Source: Tritrichomonas musculus
Lineage: Eukaryota > Parabasalia > Tritrichomonadida > Tritrichomonadidae
Assembly (NCBI GenBank): GCA_039105265.1
Contig: JAPFFF010000002.1
Coordinates: 4,154,001 to 4,218,000, forward strand
Reading direction: 5' to 3'
DNA: 64,000 bases
The translations under genes and the position numbers were made by a program. This document shows, piece by piece, positions 41,482 through 52,658 of the stretch. The first letter of the stretch is position 1; every line of letters begins with the position of its first letter. The notes under the pieces were generated by a model. The model searched no databases. It was not told where the DNA came from and worked only from the letters and a program-made list of their open reading frames with translations.

Positions 41482-43560
41482 TTATATGTTTACTTTCTTA
41501 TTTCCATCTGATATTATCTTTGTCCACAATTTAACCTGAAACAAAGCCAAATATTCATCAATATTATATGTCTCTTCTACAGGCATTAATTCTCGCTGTA
41601 CTGCTAATGCAATGACTGTAATATTTAAATTATTTTTCGCAATAATTTCTGAAAGTTGGTATGTTGTATTATCAATTATAGTTGTCATACTATCAGAATA
41701 ATTTTTTCCATCCAAACAAATGCCAATTTGGAAATTGTTATTGTTATTGTCATTATTATCATTATTTCCTTCAGTTGACTTTTTTCTTTTTCTAAAAGTT
41801 AATTCAGTTTTAATATCGAATTCTAGTAATTGGTCATATTTTATATCATGAGAATCAAACTTTATATCAAATTCTTCCATTTGATGTATGTAATTTTGAT
41901 CTTTCCAATAATCATTTAAAATGCAATGTACGCATGGAATATTAACACAGTATAAATAATAATAATAATAATATTGACGGCATAAACAAACTTTTTGAGA
42001 ATAATTTGATTTAAGATTAGGATTTTTTGAAATTTCTTTATATGCTTTATCTTTAAACTTATTTAAGTGAGTTTTTACATTCAAATGTGCACTAGAATTG
42101 GTTCTTAACGTACGATCCATAATATATTTTATAATGTACGCAAGTCGTAGCGGTAAAGAAAGTCGAGTTGCTTTAAAAATACCGTTTAATTGTTTATGAA
42201 ACGATTCTACGTGATTTGTTGTGGTTGGTATTCCATAGACACTTCGCTTGAAATATGGAGAATATTCTTTTTTTACTTCGACATAATTTCCGTTCACATC
42301 AACACCTAAGACTTTGCTTACTTTTTCAAATCTTGCATCATCTTTATTTTCTTGTAAATTATATAATAACTGAAAAGTTTGGTAATATCTATTAAAATGT
42401 TTCGACCACTCAAAGCCTGAAAAAGTGAATAATATATCTGAAAATAAAAGACCGAGTAATGAATTGGCACCGATTGACCGAATCAAATGAACTAAACAAT
42501 AATAAAAATCTAAATCATAATTTTTCGCTAATTTTTGAAATGCTTTATGTTCATCACTTAAATATTTTTTATTTTTGAATTTAAGAAAAAGTGAATTTTC
42601 TTCAGAATTTTCATAAAATTCATCTAACTTTTTGAGAGATTCAAAAAAAATACTATATAATGACGTTTTCTCAGAAGGTGAAATTAAAATTGCTAGTGGA
42701 ATCCCAGTATTTCGGAAAATAAGATGAGGAACACAAATAGCATATGGTGCCAGAGCTCGAAAAGTGGCGTCAAGTTCAATTGTGGTTGCTTGTTCAAATT
42801 GATGAGATTTTACAATATCTAAAAAATAAGGTGAAAACCAAGAAAAAATGCCAAATTGATATTGGTTTAAATCAATCTCTTCTGTTGGATGAAATCTGAA
42901 AAGAAATCCTCCATAATTTTTCAGAATACTTTCAATTGAATCATCTGGATTCATTTGCTTGTGCTTTTGCCTTTTAATAGTTTTGCAATTAAATGGAGCT
43001 ATTGTGTAAAATATTGTTGCAGTAATCGGATTTTGAATAGATCTATCTACAGACTGATTATTGTAAAAATCAGATAATTCTTGCATTCCTTTGTTTTTTA
43101 TTATCTGAAAAGGACTATTCGGATTAGGATTTTTAATAATTATGTTGCTATAAACATAAACTGTTCTTTCGTTCTTTTTGAATTTCACATTATGTATTTT
43201 TTTATATTTAATTGTATTAAATATATTAATAATTTGTATTGCAAAATAGTTACCACTAACTTGGTAATATATTTTAAATAAATTGGTTTGATGCCTTGAA
43301 ATTAGCATAAAATTTGTAAATATTTGATTATCAATTCTTTTTGGGTTTTTTAACTTATGTGTTTGTGAAAACGTATATTTATTATTTTTAAATGTGCTCA
43401 AAAAATAAAGAACACTAAAATTATCAATGAGAGGTTTTCGATTATCATATGGTGGATTTGTCAAATAAATTGGATGATCGCGATGAGAAAATGTTTTTTC
43501 AGATAATACATTAGTTGCTGTTCCTAATTGCAGTGATATTTGTCCATTTTGATCAAACAT
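41482..43560 (-). CDS. MULE transposase with SWIM zinc finger
   Basis: The 692-residue protein has the MULE catalytic core: Asp264 in IELDATFRA, Asp336 in LSDEHKAFQ and Glu452 in HVESFHKQL, the DDE positions of this superfamily, with the typical PHLIFRNTGIPLAILISPSE stretch after the first Asp. After the core a C-L-C...C-V-H-C segment near 525-550 fits a SWIM-type zinc finger, interrupted by a run of six Tyr. An Asn run lies near 610. It should bind the terminal repeats and move the element. The frame is uninterrupted from an ATG, so the copy may be functional. Confidence 0.92.
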   Translation of the reverse strand: MFDQNGQISLQLGTATNVLSEKTFSHRDHPIYLTNPPYDNRKPLIDNFSVLYFLSTFKNNKYTFSQTHKLKNPKRIDNQIFTNFMLISRHQTNLFKIYYQVSGNYFAIQIINIFNTIKYKKIHNVKFKKNERTVYVYSNIIIKNPNPNSPFQIIKNKGMQELSDFYNNQSVDRSIQNPITATIFYTIAPFNCKTIKRQKHKQMNPDDSIESILKNYGGFLFRFHPTEEIDLNQYQFGIFSWFSPYFLDIVKSHQFEQATTIELDATFRALAPYAICVPHLIFRNTGIPLAILISPSEKTSLYSIFFESLKKLDEFYENSEENSLFLKFKNKKYLSDEHKAFQKLAKNYDLDFYYCLVHLIRSIGANSLLGLLFSDILFTFSGFEWSKHFNRYYQTFQLLYNLQENKDDARFEKVSKVLGVDVNGNYVEVKKEYSPYFKRSVYGIPTTTNHVESFHKQLNGIFKATRLSLPLRLAYIIKYIMDRTLRTNSSAHLNVKTHLNKFKDKAYKEISKNPNLKSNYSQKVCLCRQYYYYYYLYCVNIPCVHCILNDYWKDQNYIHQMEEFDIKFDSHDIKYDQLLEFDIKTELTFRKRKKSTEGNNDNNDNNNNNFQIGICLDGKNYSDSMTTIIDNTTYQLSEIIAKNNLNITVIALAVQRELMPVEETYNIDEYLALFQVKLWTKIISDGNKKVNI

Positions 43561-43725
43561 TATAATTGTTTGTAAAAAAGAAAAGTAAACGATAATTTTG
43601 ATTGAAACTTTTTAAATAGTTTATTAATTTTTTTGTAAAAGTGTATTTAGAAATGATTAAATATGAACAATGTTAACTATATAATTATTAAAAATAATAT
43701 TTAAATAATATTATTGAAAAAAAAA

Positions 43726-46431
43726 ATATTTACAACATTTGTGTAAAATCAGAGATTTTGAGCAATTACTATGAGATCGTTTAGTGAGGAATGTGCTGTT
43801 ATTAGTTCGTGCTTTGAGTTTCCTTATTGAGGTTACCTTCTTGCTGTTTACGTGTAAATGATATTTACAACATTTGTGTAAAATCAGAGATTTTGAGCAA
43901 TTACTGTGAGATCGTTTAGTGAGGAATGTGCTGTTATTAGTTCGTGCTTTGAGTTTCCTTATTGAGGTTACCTTCTTGCTGTTTACGTGTAAATGATATT
44001 TACAACATTTGTGTAAAATCAGAGATTTTGAGCAATTACTATGAGATCGTTTAGTGAGGAATGTGCTGTTATTAGTTCGTGCTTTGAGTTTCCTTATTGA
44101 GGTTACCTTCTTGCTGTTTACGTGTAAATGATATTTACAACATTTGTGTAAAATCAGAGATTTTGAGCAATTACTATGAGATCGTTTAGTGAGGAATGTG
44201 CTGTTATTAGTTCGTGCTTTGAGTTTTCTTATTGAGGTTACCTTCTTGCTGTTTACGTGTAAATGATATTTACAACATTTGTGTAAAATCAGAGATTTTG
44301 AGCAATTACTATGAGATCGTTTAGTGAGGAATGTGTTGTTATTAGTTCGTGCTTTGAGTTTCCTTATTGAGGTTACCTTCTTGCTGTTTACGTGTAAATG
44401 ATATTTACAACATTTGTGTAAAATCAGAGATTTTGAGCAATTACTATGAGATCGTTTAGTGAGGAATGTGTTGTTATTAGTTCGTGCTTTGAGTTTCCTT
44501 ATTGAGGTTACCTTCTTGCTGTTTACGTGTAAATGATATTTACAACATTTGTGTAAAATCAGAGATTTTGAGCAATTACTATGAGATCGTTTAGTGAGGA
44601 ATGTGTTGTTATTAGTTCGTGCTTTGAGTTTCCTTATTGAGGTTACCTTCTTGCTGTTTACGTGTAAATGATATTTACAACATTTGTGTAAAATCAGAGA
44701 TTTTGAGCAATTACTATGAGATCGTTTAGTGAGGAATGTGTTGTTATTAGTTCGTGCTTTGAGTTTCCTTATTGAGGTTACCTTCTTGCTGTTTACGTGT
44801 AAATGATATTTACAACATTTGTGTAAAATCAGAGATTTTGAGCAATTACTATGAGATCGTTTAGTGAGGAATGTGCTGTTATTAGTTCGTGCTTTGAGTT
44901 TCCTTATTGAGGTTACCTTCTTGCTGTTTACGTGTAAATGATATTTACAACATTTGTGTAAAATCAGAGATTTTGAGCAATTACTGTGAGATCGTTTAGT
45001 GAGGAATGTGCTGTTATTAGTTCGTGCTTTGAGTTTCCTTATTGAGGTTACCTTCTTGCTGTTTACGTGTAAATGATATTTACAACATTTGTGTAAAATC
45101 AGAGATTTTGAGCAATTACTGTGAGATCGTTTAGTGAGGAATGTGCTGTTATTAGTTCGTGCTTTGAGTTTCCTTATTGAGGTTACCTTCTTGCTGTTTA
45201 CGTGTAAATGATATTTACAACATTTGTGTAAAATCAGAGATTTTGAGCAATTACTGTGAGATCGTTTAGTGAGGAATGTGCTGTTATTAGTTCGTGCTTT
45301 GAGTTTCCTTATTGAGGTTACCTTCTTGCTGTTTACGTGTAAATGATATTTACAACATTTGTGTAAAATCAGAGATTTTGAGCAATTACTATGAGATCGT
45401 TTAGTGAGGAATGTGTTGTTATTAGTTCGTGCTTTGAGTTTCCTTATTGAGGTTACCTTCTTGCTGTTTACGTGTAAATGATATTTACAACATTTGTGTA
45501 AAATCAGAGATTTTGAGCAATTACTATGAGATCGTTTAGTGAGGAATGTGTTGTTATTAGTTCGTGCTTTGAGTTTCCTTATTGAGGTTACCTTCTTGCT
45601 GTTTACGTGTAAATGATATTTACAACATTTGTGTAAAATCAGAGATTTTGAGCAATTACTGTGAGATCGTTTAGTGAGGAATGTGTTGTTATTAGTTCGT
45701 GCTTTGAGTTTCCTTATTGAGGTTACCTTCTTGCTGTTTACGTGTAAATGATATTTACAACATTTGTGTAAAATCAGAGATTTTGAGCAATTACTATGAG
45801 ATCGTTTAGTGAGGAATGTGCTGTTATTAGTTCGTGCTTTGAGTTTCCTTATTGAGGTTACCTTCTTGCTGTTTACGTGTAAATGATATTTACAACATTT
45901 GTGTAAAATCAGAGATTTTGAGCAATTACTGTGAGATCGTTTAGTGAGGAATGTGTTGTTATTAGTTCGTGCTTTGAGTTTCCTTATTGAGGTTACCTTC
46001 TTGCTGTTTACGTGTAAATGATATTTACAACATTTGTGTAAAATCAGAGATTTTGAGCAATTACTATGAGATCGTTTAGTGAGGAATGTGCTGTTATTAG
46101 TTCGTGCTTTGAGTTTCCTTATTGAGGTTACCTTCTTGCTGTTTACGTGTAAATGATATTTACAACATTTGTGTAAAATCAGAGATTTTGAGCAATTACT
46201 ATGAGATCGTTTAGTGAGGAATGTGCTGTTATTAGTTCGTGCTTTGAGTTTTCTTATTGAGGTTACCTTCTTGCTGTTTACGTGTAAATGATATTTACAA
46301 CATTTGTGTAAAATCAGAGATTTTGAGCAATTACTATGAGATCGTTTAGTGAGGAATGTGCTGTTATTAGTTCGTGCTTTGAGTTTCCTTATTGAGGTTA
46401 CCTTCTTGCTGTTTACGTGTAAATGATATTT
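43726..46431 (-). repeat. Right tandem array, 20 copies of the 135-bp unit
   Basis: Inverted counterpart of the left array, with the same variant sites in a different order along the array. It is also open in one frame (900 residues of repeat) without any in-frame ATG; the frame can only begin at a TTG in the outer TIR. Confidence 0.95.
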
Positions 46432-47211
46432 TAATATCGCATCTGGCAATTTATAATTAAAAATGGTTCCTTATTTTGCGTCGATCACAAACAATCTGCT
46501 GGTGGAATCAGCAGCGGAACCAATCAATAATACATTTGCTCTGATGCGATACCAATTTAAAAACAAAAGGGCGCCTTTTTTCATATAATAGATAATTCAC
46601 CTTTATAACCGTTTTATTTCAATCTCTCAAAAAGTTCATCTCAACGATAGAACTTTTTCTCTCAAAAAGTGGTAAAATTTTTACCTGGTCGGATCTTTCA
46701 AAAAGTTTCTTGTTGTAAAATATTTCGTGCCGATTTTAATAGACCCCGATTCCTATGCCTATTTTTATTTTGATTGACAAATAAAATTAAATCAATTATT
46801 TATTATATTGAATGATATATCATATATAAACTAAAAAATATTTGCTTTTTATTAAAAAATCTAAAAATTGTTCCAAAATAATAGAATAATTAAAAATACG
46901 ATGAATTATTAAATTGAATTAAATTTAAACTTTGTTTTTTTATCTGCACCTCCTATTCAAAATTAAAATTATTGTATCTTATTATATAATGATTTAAAAA
47001 AATTATTTTTTATTAAATATAAAAGCTATAATAATAACGTTTATAATATATTAATTAAAAAAAATATTTAATTTCAAGATTGTTTACAAAAAGGCAATTG
47101 AAATATAAACAAGAGATGCAAATATTTTTTTACTCTTTACCGATGTCTTTGAAATATTGAATTAATATTTTTTATTATTAGAAAAAAAAAATAAAATTAA
47201 TTGAATTTTTT

Positions 47212-47622
47212 TTATTTTGTTTCGAAAACCAGTTTTTGACCGGTTATTTGGTCATGCCTGTATTCCAGCCTGGTGCGATATTGATTGTGAATCTGAGTGA
47301 CCATCTTCCAGTGCCCGTTGAGACTATCGCCATTGAGTTGTTTGCATACATAGCACCTGGCCCAAAAGCTTGAATGGAAATTGTGTAAAATGTCATCAGG
47401 AATACTCTTCCATTCGTGCTGGAGAGCAGCAAACAAAGACTCCTCATCTTTGAATTTTTGGCCTGCAAGGCGATTTTTGAGGTATCCCCAGACTTGCTCA
47501 ATAGGAGACAAGTCTGGGGATTTTGCAGGCCACCACATTTTATTGGGAATTTGAGGTAGCAAGATCTGTTGAGCCACTTTGGATGCGTGAACGGGTGCAT
47601 TATCTTCTTGCCATACCCAATT
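47212..47622 (-). pseudogene. Tc1-like transposase, C-terminal part
   Basis: This fragment begins within NWVWQEDNAPVH, holding the second catalytic Asp, and continues to the catalytic Glu in SPDLSPIEQVWGYLKN, 34 residues after the Asp (DD34E, Tc1 type). It ends in a normal C-terminus. The portion upstream in the same frame belongs to the inverted repeat of the nested element, not to the transposase. The gene is inactivated here by the insertion. Confidence 0.88.
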
Positions 47623-48278
47623 TATTCCAAGAGAAAATGAAGCCCCAGCTTTTTGAGAGGCCAAAAATTGAATGAATAAAAAATATAAAAATTTTAAAAT
47701 GTTAAAAATGCGTTATATAAAACCAACAAAAACGAAATATAGCATTTAGTAAAACATATATAGAAAAAAAGCATAGAAAATAATTGAGAGGGAAGATTTT
47801 TTGAGTGTATTTTATATTTTCGCTAAAATGTATTCAAATTTGAAATAAACAAATTGAAAGAATTTCAGATGCACACAAAAAGCAAGATTATTTTTTCTAT
47901 GATATTGAAAAATCAACTTCATAACGTATTATCTTCAAAGCTTTGTTATTGATGATTATGTTGTAAATGAGCAAGGATTAGTTAGATTAAAAAATTGAAA
48001 AATTTTCCAAATTTGAAAAATTTTTATATCTTCACAAAAGTAAAGTTCGAAAAATTTTAATTGAATTATCGTATAAACAAAAAATATATTTATCTATTAA
48101 TTTGACTAGCATCATACGAAAATAAAAATAAATAAATACAATAATATTGATCAATAAAAAATAAATATACTGGAATAAATAACAAATGTTTGAAAAATAG
48201 ATTCGACTAATAAATTCCTTTGAATAAATCTATTCCAGCATATTAATTTCCTTTGAATCTATTAAAAAAGAGGCAAAT

Positions 48279-50494
48279 ATTAATCAGAATTCATTTACTA
48301 AAATTTCCTATAGTTATGAATTATAATAATGTACATTAGAGTTAAACATTGAAGTGAATTATCTTAATATATTGTTAAACAAGCTAAAAAATACAAATAA
48401 AAGTATTTTTGTTTCTTTTTGAATTTCAATCGAAAATAATAATTAAGTTTTTTTAATAGCAATAATAAAATTAGGCTAGCAATAATAAAATAAAACATAA
48501 AAGGTTTTAAAAAGTGGTTTGCTTGAATAATCTGAAATTGAAGGCTAGCAATAATAAAATAAAAAAAAATTGTTCGAATGCGAATATTTTTGAATTTATT
48601 AAGTTCAAAGAGTTTGCTGATTTAGTTAAGACGGGTTTGATGGTCGTTTTTCTATCATAAAATGAAAATAGTGTTTTTTATTATTTGAATGAATTCTCAT
48701 TATTTTTAAAAACTTTTTGAATAAAAATTTTCAAAGATGTAAAATATTCAAATTTTAAAAATCTAAATTTGTTCTTTTTTAGTTCTATTTCAATAATTAT
48801 TAGTACATATATATGTTCAAGGCCATGTTAAATTTGTTATTAAGCACCAATATTATATATTTATAATATCCTTTTTCATTTATTCATTTATAATTTAAAA
48901 AACGTCTTTTAAACTCAACAACAGTTCTGTGAAATAGAACAATTCAAGTTTATTCAACTAGTTTACCTATTTATAACCTTTTATATTGTGTTTTTATCAA
49001 AAGTTTGAAGAAGTATGCTGAAAATTATTATACTTATTGAGTTTAATAATGGGATTTTTTTTTATCATTCAATTAGTTATTAAATATAAGATAAGAAAAC
49101 CTTGATTTCCCCTACCTCAATTCCTAGGAACGAAATTTCATTTTGAGTCACAGCTTTAAATAGGCTCAAACAAATGAAAACAACCGATTATATATGTTTT
49201 CCAAGATTGAGAATCACCTTTTTGATGAATGATTTTCTGTGACTTATGCTTGCTTATTACAGTATTGGAATATCAAAAAAGTTTTCATTATATTACATAT
49301 ATGGTTGATATTGACTAATTTCTATGAGCATAAGGGAGTTTTTAATATTAAAAATGCATTTATTTTAATCAAATAATTAATAAATTACCAAGTATTAACT
49401 CATATCATTAAAATCTTCCATTAAGCTCACAACACAATCACAGTAAAACAATTTGTTGAACTTAGTATTTTTCTGGAGAAATAAAGCATTCCATACATTT
49501 TTACAATTTAGGCTATCAACTACTGATGATTGAGAAAGCATAAGGAGTAATCAAATCTATTTAAATGAAAAATGTAGTTTGAATATCAATATTTTTTTTT
49601 AACCTCCATCATAAATCTATCAGAACTAAATATGGATTGTTACAATTAACTATGCTATGATACCTACTAGGAACAAATAACGAGTCTCGTTTAGCAGCAT
49701 GATCAATTATTACTTTCAGGCTTAAGGAAAGAAAAAAGAAAATACCTTAATGCATACTATTTTTATATCAATTTTTGAAATGAGAAAATGATAACAGAGT
49801 GAACTCAGTCAAGTGCTTTCTTTTCTATTTGATATACTAGAAAGTGTAAGCTAATTTTTGTTTAGGTTAGGAATTCAATGAAATATAAGTTTGGTCTCGT
49901 AACTTTTGCTTTATTTTATTTGATTAATAGTATTCTTAACCAAGAAAATATAAAAATTAACGATCCTTTTTTGGTTTAATCTCATCAGCAATAAATCTAA
50001 GGACTTTATTCAGGTTTAACGAAGTTGCAATCGCTATTATTTCAATCTATATGCTCTTTATACATATAATATAAAGGTTTTATGGTATAATAACTGTTGC
50101 AAAATAAGTGGAAATACTGAAATTATATTTTTTAAATCGTTTTTCATCAATGAAATTCAAAAAAATCTTATTAATGCAACATTTGGCATAGTAAAGATCG
50201 TTTATATATAAGTAATAAACTTCTTTTCATGTTTTTCGTATTAGATATCGGAGAATTTATTTAAATTTAGACCAAATAGCCAAATTATGGTCTGTTTTTG
50301 CTTTTGAAAAACTTTTATCAAGCTAATTGCAATTATAAAATTATGTTCTTTATTAATTAATATGTTTTTTATTATCAATTATATTATATTATTCTAAAAA
50401 TTCAAAAATATTGAATTACCAAAATAGGAATCCATTCAAAAGTATGTAAACTATTCAAATCAAATTCAATAAAATACGTTAAAATTATTTTTAC
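48279..50494. other. Non-coding left interior of the integrase element
   Basis: This 2.2-kb stretch between the left inverted repeat and the integrase gene has no reading frame of note. Short AATAATAAAAT-type repeats with the word GGCTAGCAATAATAAAAT recur near 48472-48560. Confidence 0.5.
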
Positions 50495-51805
50495 ATGTCG
50501 CAAGAGATTTTAAAATCACAGCTCAATCAAATTATGGAAAAAATAGCCCAAAAACCAATTTCGCTGTATTTCGAAAAATTACCAGATGAAAAACAAGAAA
50601 AAAATTATTATTCAATCGTAAAAACTCCAATGTGCTTTGAAATAATCAAAAATAAAATAAGTGATAATAAATATTTTAATATAGACGATTTTACAAAGGA
50701 TTTCAATTTAATTTATCAAAATACTTGTCAAGTTTATGGTGATAAATCTTTAACTATTCAAATGTTTGATATGCTTTATGAAATAATGAATAAAGAAATT
50801 TCAATGAATTGTTTGAGCAATCATCAAAAAATAATTCAGAATTGCGAAAAATTGACCGGAATAGACAAAGATTTTTTTTATCTTTCAAAAATACTTAATT
50901 CAAAATTTGATATATATCAGTTGGACGCTTCAGAAATAAATAAATTGGTTGATTCAATTAAAGACAATTCAATTTCTTTAAAATCAATTTTTAAATATTT
51001 TAAATGTAAACGAACCACTTTACTCAATTTTCTTAAAAATAATTATAATATTGATTTAGGAAATTTGAAATGCGGTCGAAAACCTCTCAATATTTCAGAT
51101 GAACTCATTCAGAAATTTTCAGAGATTCACAATTCATGGGAAGGTGGATATAAGGGTATTGGAAACATATTAAATATTTCAGAATGGCATTCTAGAAAAA
51201 TACATAATATTTTATATCCACCAAAACAAAAAGAAAAAAAAGAAATTGTACATGACTCAAGATATCATGCAACAAGGGTTAATTATTTGTGGCATTGTGA
51301 TATCCACTTTTTGAAGGACAAACCACCTTACTTTGAAAAAGTTCATTATTTGATAGCTTTTATTGATGATTATTCAAGAAAAATAATTTATTTTGAAATT
51401 GGTGAATATAAAACAATGGAATTTGCTGCTCAAGCTTTGAAAAATTGCCTCTCAAATTTCAAAGAAAATGAATATCCCTTTGAAATAACAACCGATAACG
51501 GTAAAGAATTTACTGGTAACGATTTTGAAGAAGAACTTAAAAAAAGCAAAATTTTTCATTATAAAATTCGTCCAAGAAATCCTGAAGAAAACGCAAAAAT
51601 TGAAAGGTGGTGGCCGATAGTAGAAAAATTGAAAGATTATAAAGATATCCCCATCATAGTATTTATTTATAACAATATTTTGTTTCATTCAGCTTTAAAA
51701 AATTATTTTGAAGATGAAACTACTCCAGAAACAGCATACAATCAACTTCCAAAGTTTGATATAGAAAGAGATGGAGTATTAAACATCATTGAATACACGC
51801 CTTAA
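50495..51805 (+). CDS. Bromodomain-like/DDE integrase fusion protein
   Basis: The 436-residue protein joins three parts. Residues about 5-105 have the layout of a bromodomain: NYYSIVKTPM in the ZA loop, the helix FNIDDFTKDFNLIYQN, then VYGDKS where the acetyl-lysine Asn of canonical bromodomains would lie; that Asn is not evident. Residues about 155-245 hold a helix-turn-helix and a GGYKGIGNIL unit like the region before IS3/IS481 catalytic cores. Residues about 260-400 form an rve integrase core with Asp269 (HCDIHF), Asp334 (TTDNGKEF) and Glu370 (NAKIERWW), 35 residues apart (DD35E). It should insert the surrounding element; the N-terminal part may direct it to chromatin (inference). Confidence 0.82.
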   Translation: MSQEILKSQLNQIMEKIAQKPISLYFEKLPDEKQEKNYYSIVKTPMCFEIIKNKISDNKYFNIDDFTKDFNLIYQNTCQVYGDKSLTIQMFDMLYEIMNKEISMNCLSNHQKIIQNCEKLTGIDKDFFYLSKILNSKFDIYQLDASEINKLVDSIKDNSISLKSIFKYFKCKRTTLLNFLKNNYNIDLGNLKCGRKPLNISDELIQKFSEIHNSWEGGYKGIGNILNISEWHSRKIHNILYPPKQKEKKEIVHDSRYHATRVNYLWHCDIHFLKDKPPYFEKVHYLIAFIDDYSRKIIYFEIGEYKTMEFAAQALKNCLSNFKENEYPFEITTDNGKEFTGNDFEEELKKSKIFHYKIRPRNPEENAKIERWWPIVEKLKDYKDIPIIVFIYNNILFHSALKNYFEDETTPETAYNQLPKFDIERDGVLNIIEYTP

Positions 51806-52002
51806 TAAAATCATATTAATTATTAAATTTTATTTATTATTTATTTTTTATTTTTTATTATTTCTATTATAATTTTAAAGATATTTAAATTTTTAAAAAA
51901 TTGGGAACAATAACATAAAGGTCAAATTAGGTGAATTTCAATTTATTTTTATTTTTTATCTTATTAAAAAAGTTACTAAACATTTTAATTATTTTTTACT
52001 TA
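51806..52002. other. 3' region of the integrase gene before the right TIR
   Basis: AT-rich non-coding stretch of about 200 bases; no additional gene. Confidence 0.5.
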
Positions 52003-52658
52003 ATTTGCCTCTTTTTTAATAGATTCAAAGGAAATTAATATGCTGGAATAGATTTATTCAAAGGAATTTATTAGTCGAATCTATTTTTCAAACATTTGTT
52101 ATTTATTCCAGTATATTTATTTTTTATTGATCAATATTATTGTATTTATTTATTTTTATTTTCGTATGATGCTAGTCAAATTAATAGATAAATATATTTT
52201 TTGTTTATACGATAATTCAATTAAAATTTTTCGAACTTTACTTTTGTGAAGATATAAAAATTTTTCAAATTTGGAAAATTTTTCAATTTTTTAATCTAAC
52301 TAATCCTTGCTCATTTACAACATAATCATCAATAACAAAGCTTTGAAGATAATACGTTATGAAGTTGATTTTTCAATATCATAGAAAAAATAATCTTGCT
52401 TTTTGTGTGCATCTGAAATTCTTTCAATTTGTTTATTTCAAATTTGAATACATTTTAGCGAAAATATAAAATACACTCAAAAAATCTTCCCTCTCAATTA
52501 TTTTCTATGCTTTTTTTCTATATATGTTTTACTAAATGCTATATTTCGTTTTTGTTGGTTTTATATAACGCATTTTTAACATTTTAAAATTTTTATATTT
52601 TTTATTCATTCAATTTTTGGCCTCTCAAAAAGCTGGGGCTTCATTTTCTCTTGGAATA

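Larger units (their letters stand above)
38628..46759 (-). mobile_element. Complete Mutator-like (MULE) element with tandem-array TIRs
   Basis: The 8,132-bp element begins and ends with inverted GGCATAGGAATCGGGGTC and is flanked by the 9-bp direct repeat TATTTTTAT (38619-38627 and 46760-46768), as expected for MULEs. Each terminal inverted repeat has a 328-bp unique outer part (38628-38955 and 46432-46759), which look identical by eye, then a large tandem array of a 135-bp unit, 18 copies on the left and 20 on the right, in opposite orientation. The single-gene core (41407-43725) encodes the transposase. Identical ends, a clean target duplication and an open transposase point to a recent insertion. 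Confidence 0.93.
47623..52658 (+). mobile_element. Long-TIR integrase element with 15-bp target duplication
   Basis: The 5,036-bp element starts and ends with inverted repeats of 656 bp (47623-48278 and 52003-52658), beginning TATTCCAAGAGAAAATGAAG; they look essentially identical by eye. It sits between two copies of TTGCCATACCCAATT (47608-47622 and 52659-52673), a 15-bp target duplication in the Tc1 transposase gene. It carries one gene, a bromodomain-like/DD35E integrase protein. Long TIRs and an rve-type integrase recall Polintons or the IS3EU/Ginger groups, but size, gene content and duplication length fit none of these as I know them (6 bp in Polintons). It looks whole and young. Confidence 0.85.

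Noticed and set aside
43711-46449. 912-codon open frame of the same repeats
   Set aside because: Same reasons; it is the inverted counterpart of the left array.
47623-52658. Calling the integrase element a Polinton or an LTR element
   Set aside because: There is no other Polinton-type gene, no LTR direct repeats, and the target duplication is 15 bp; only the integrase type and long TIRs are shared.
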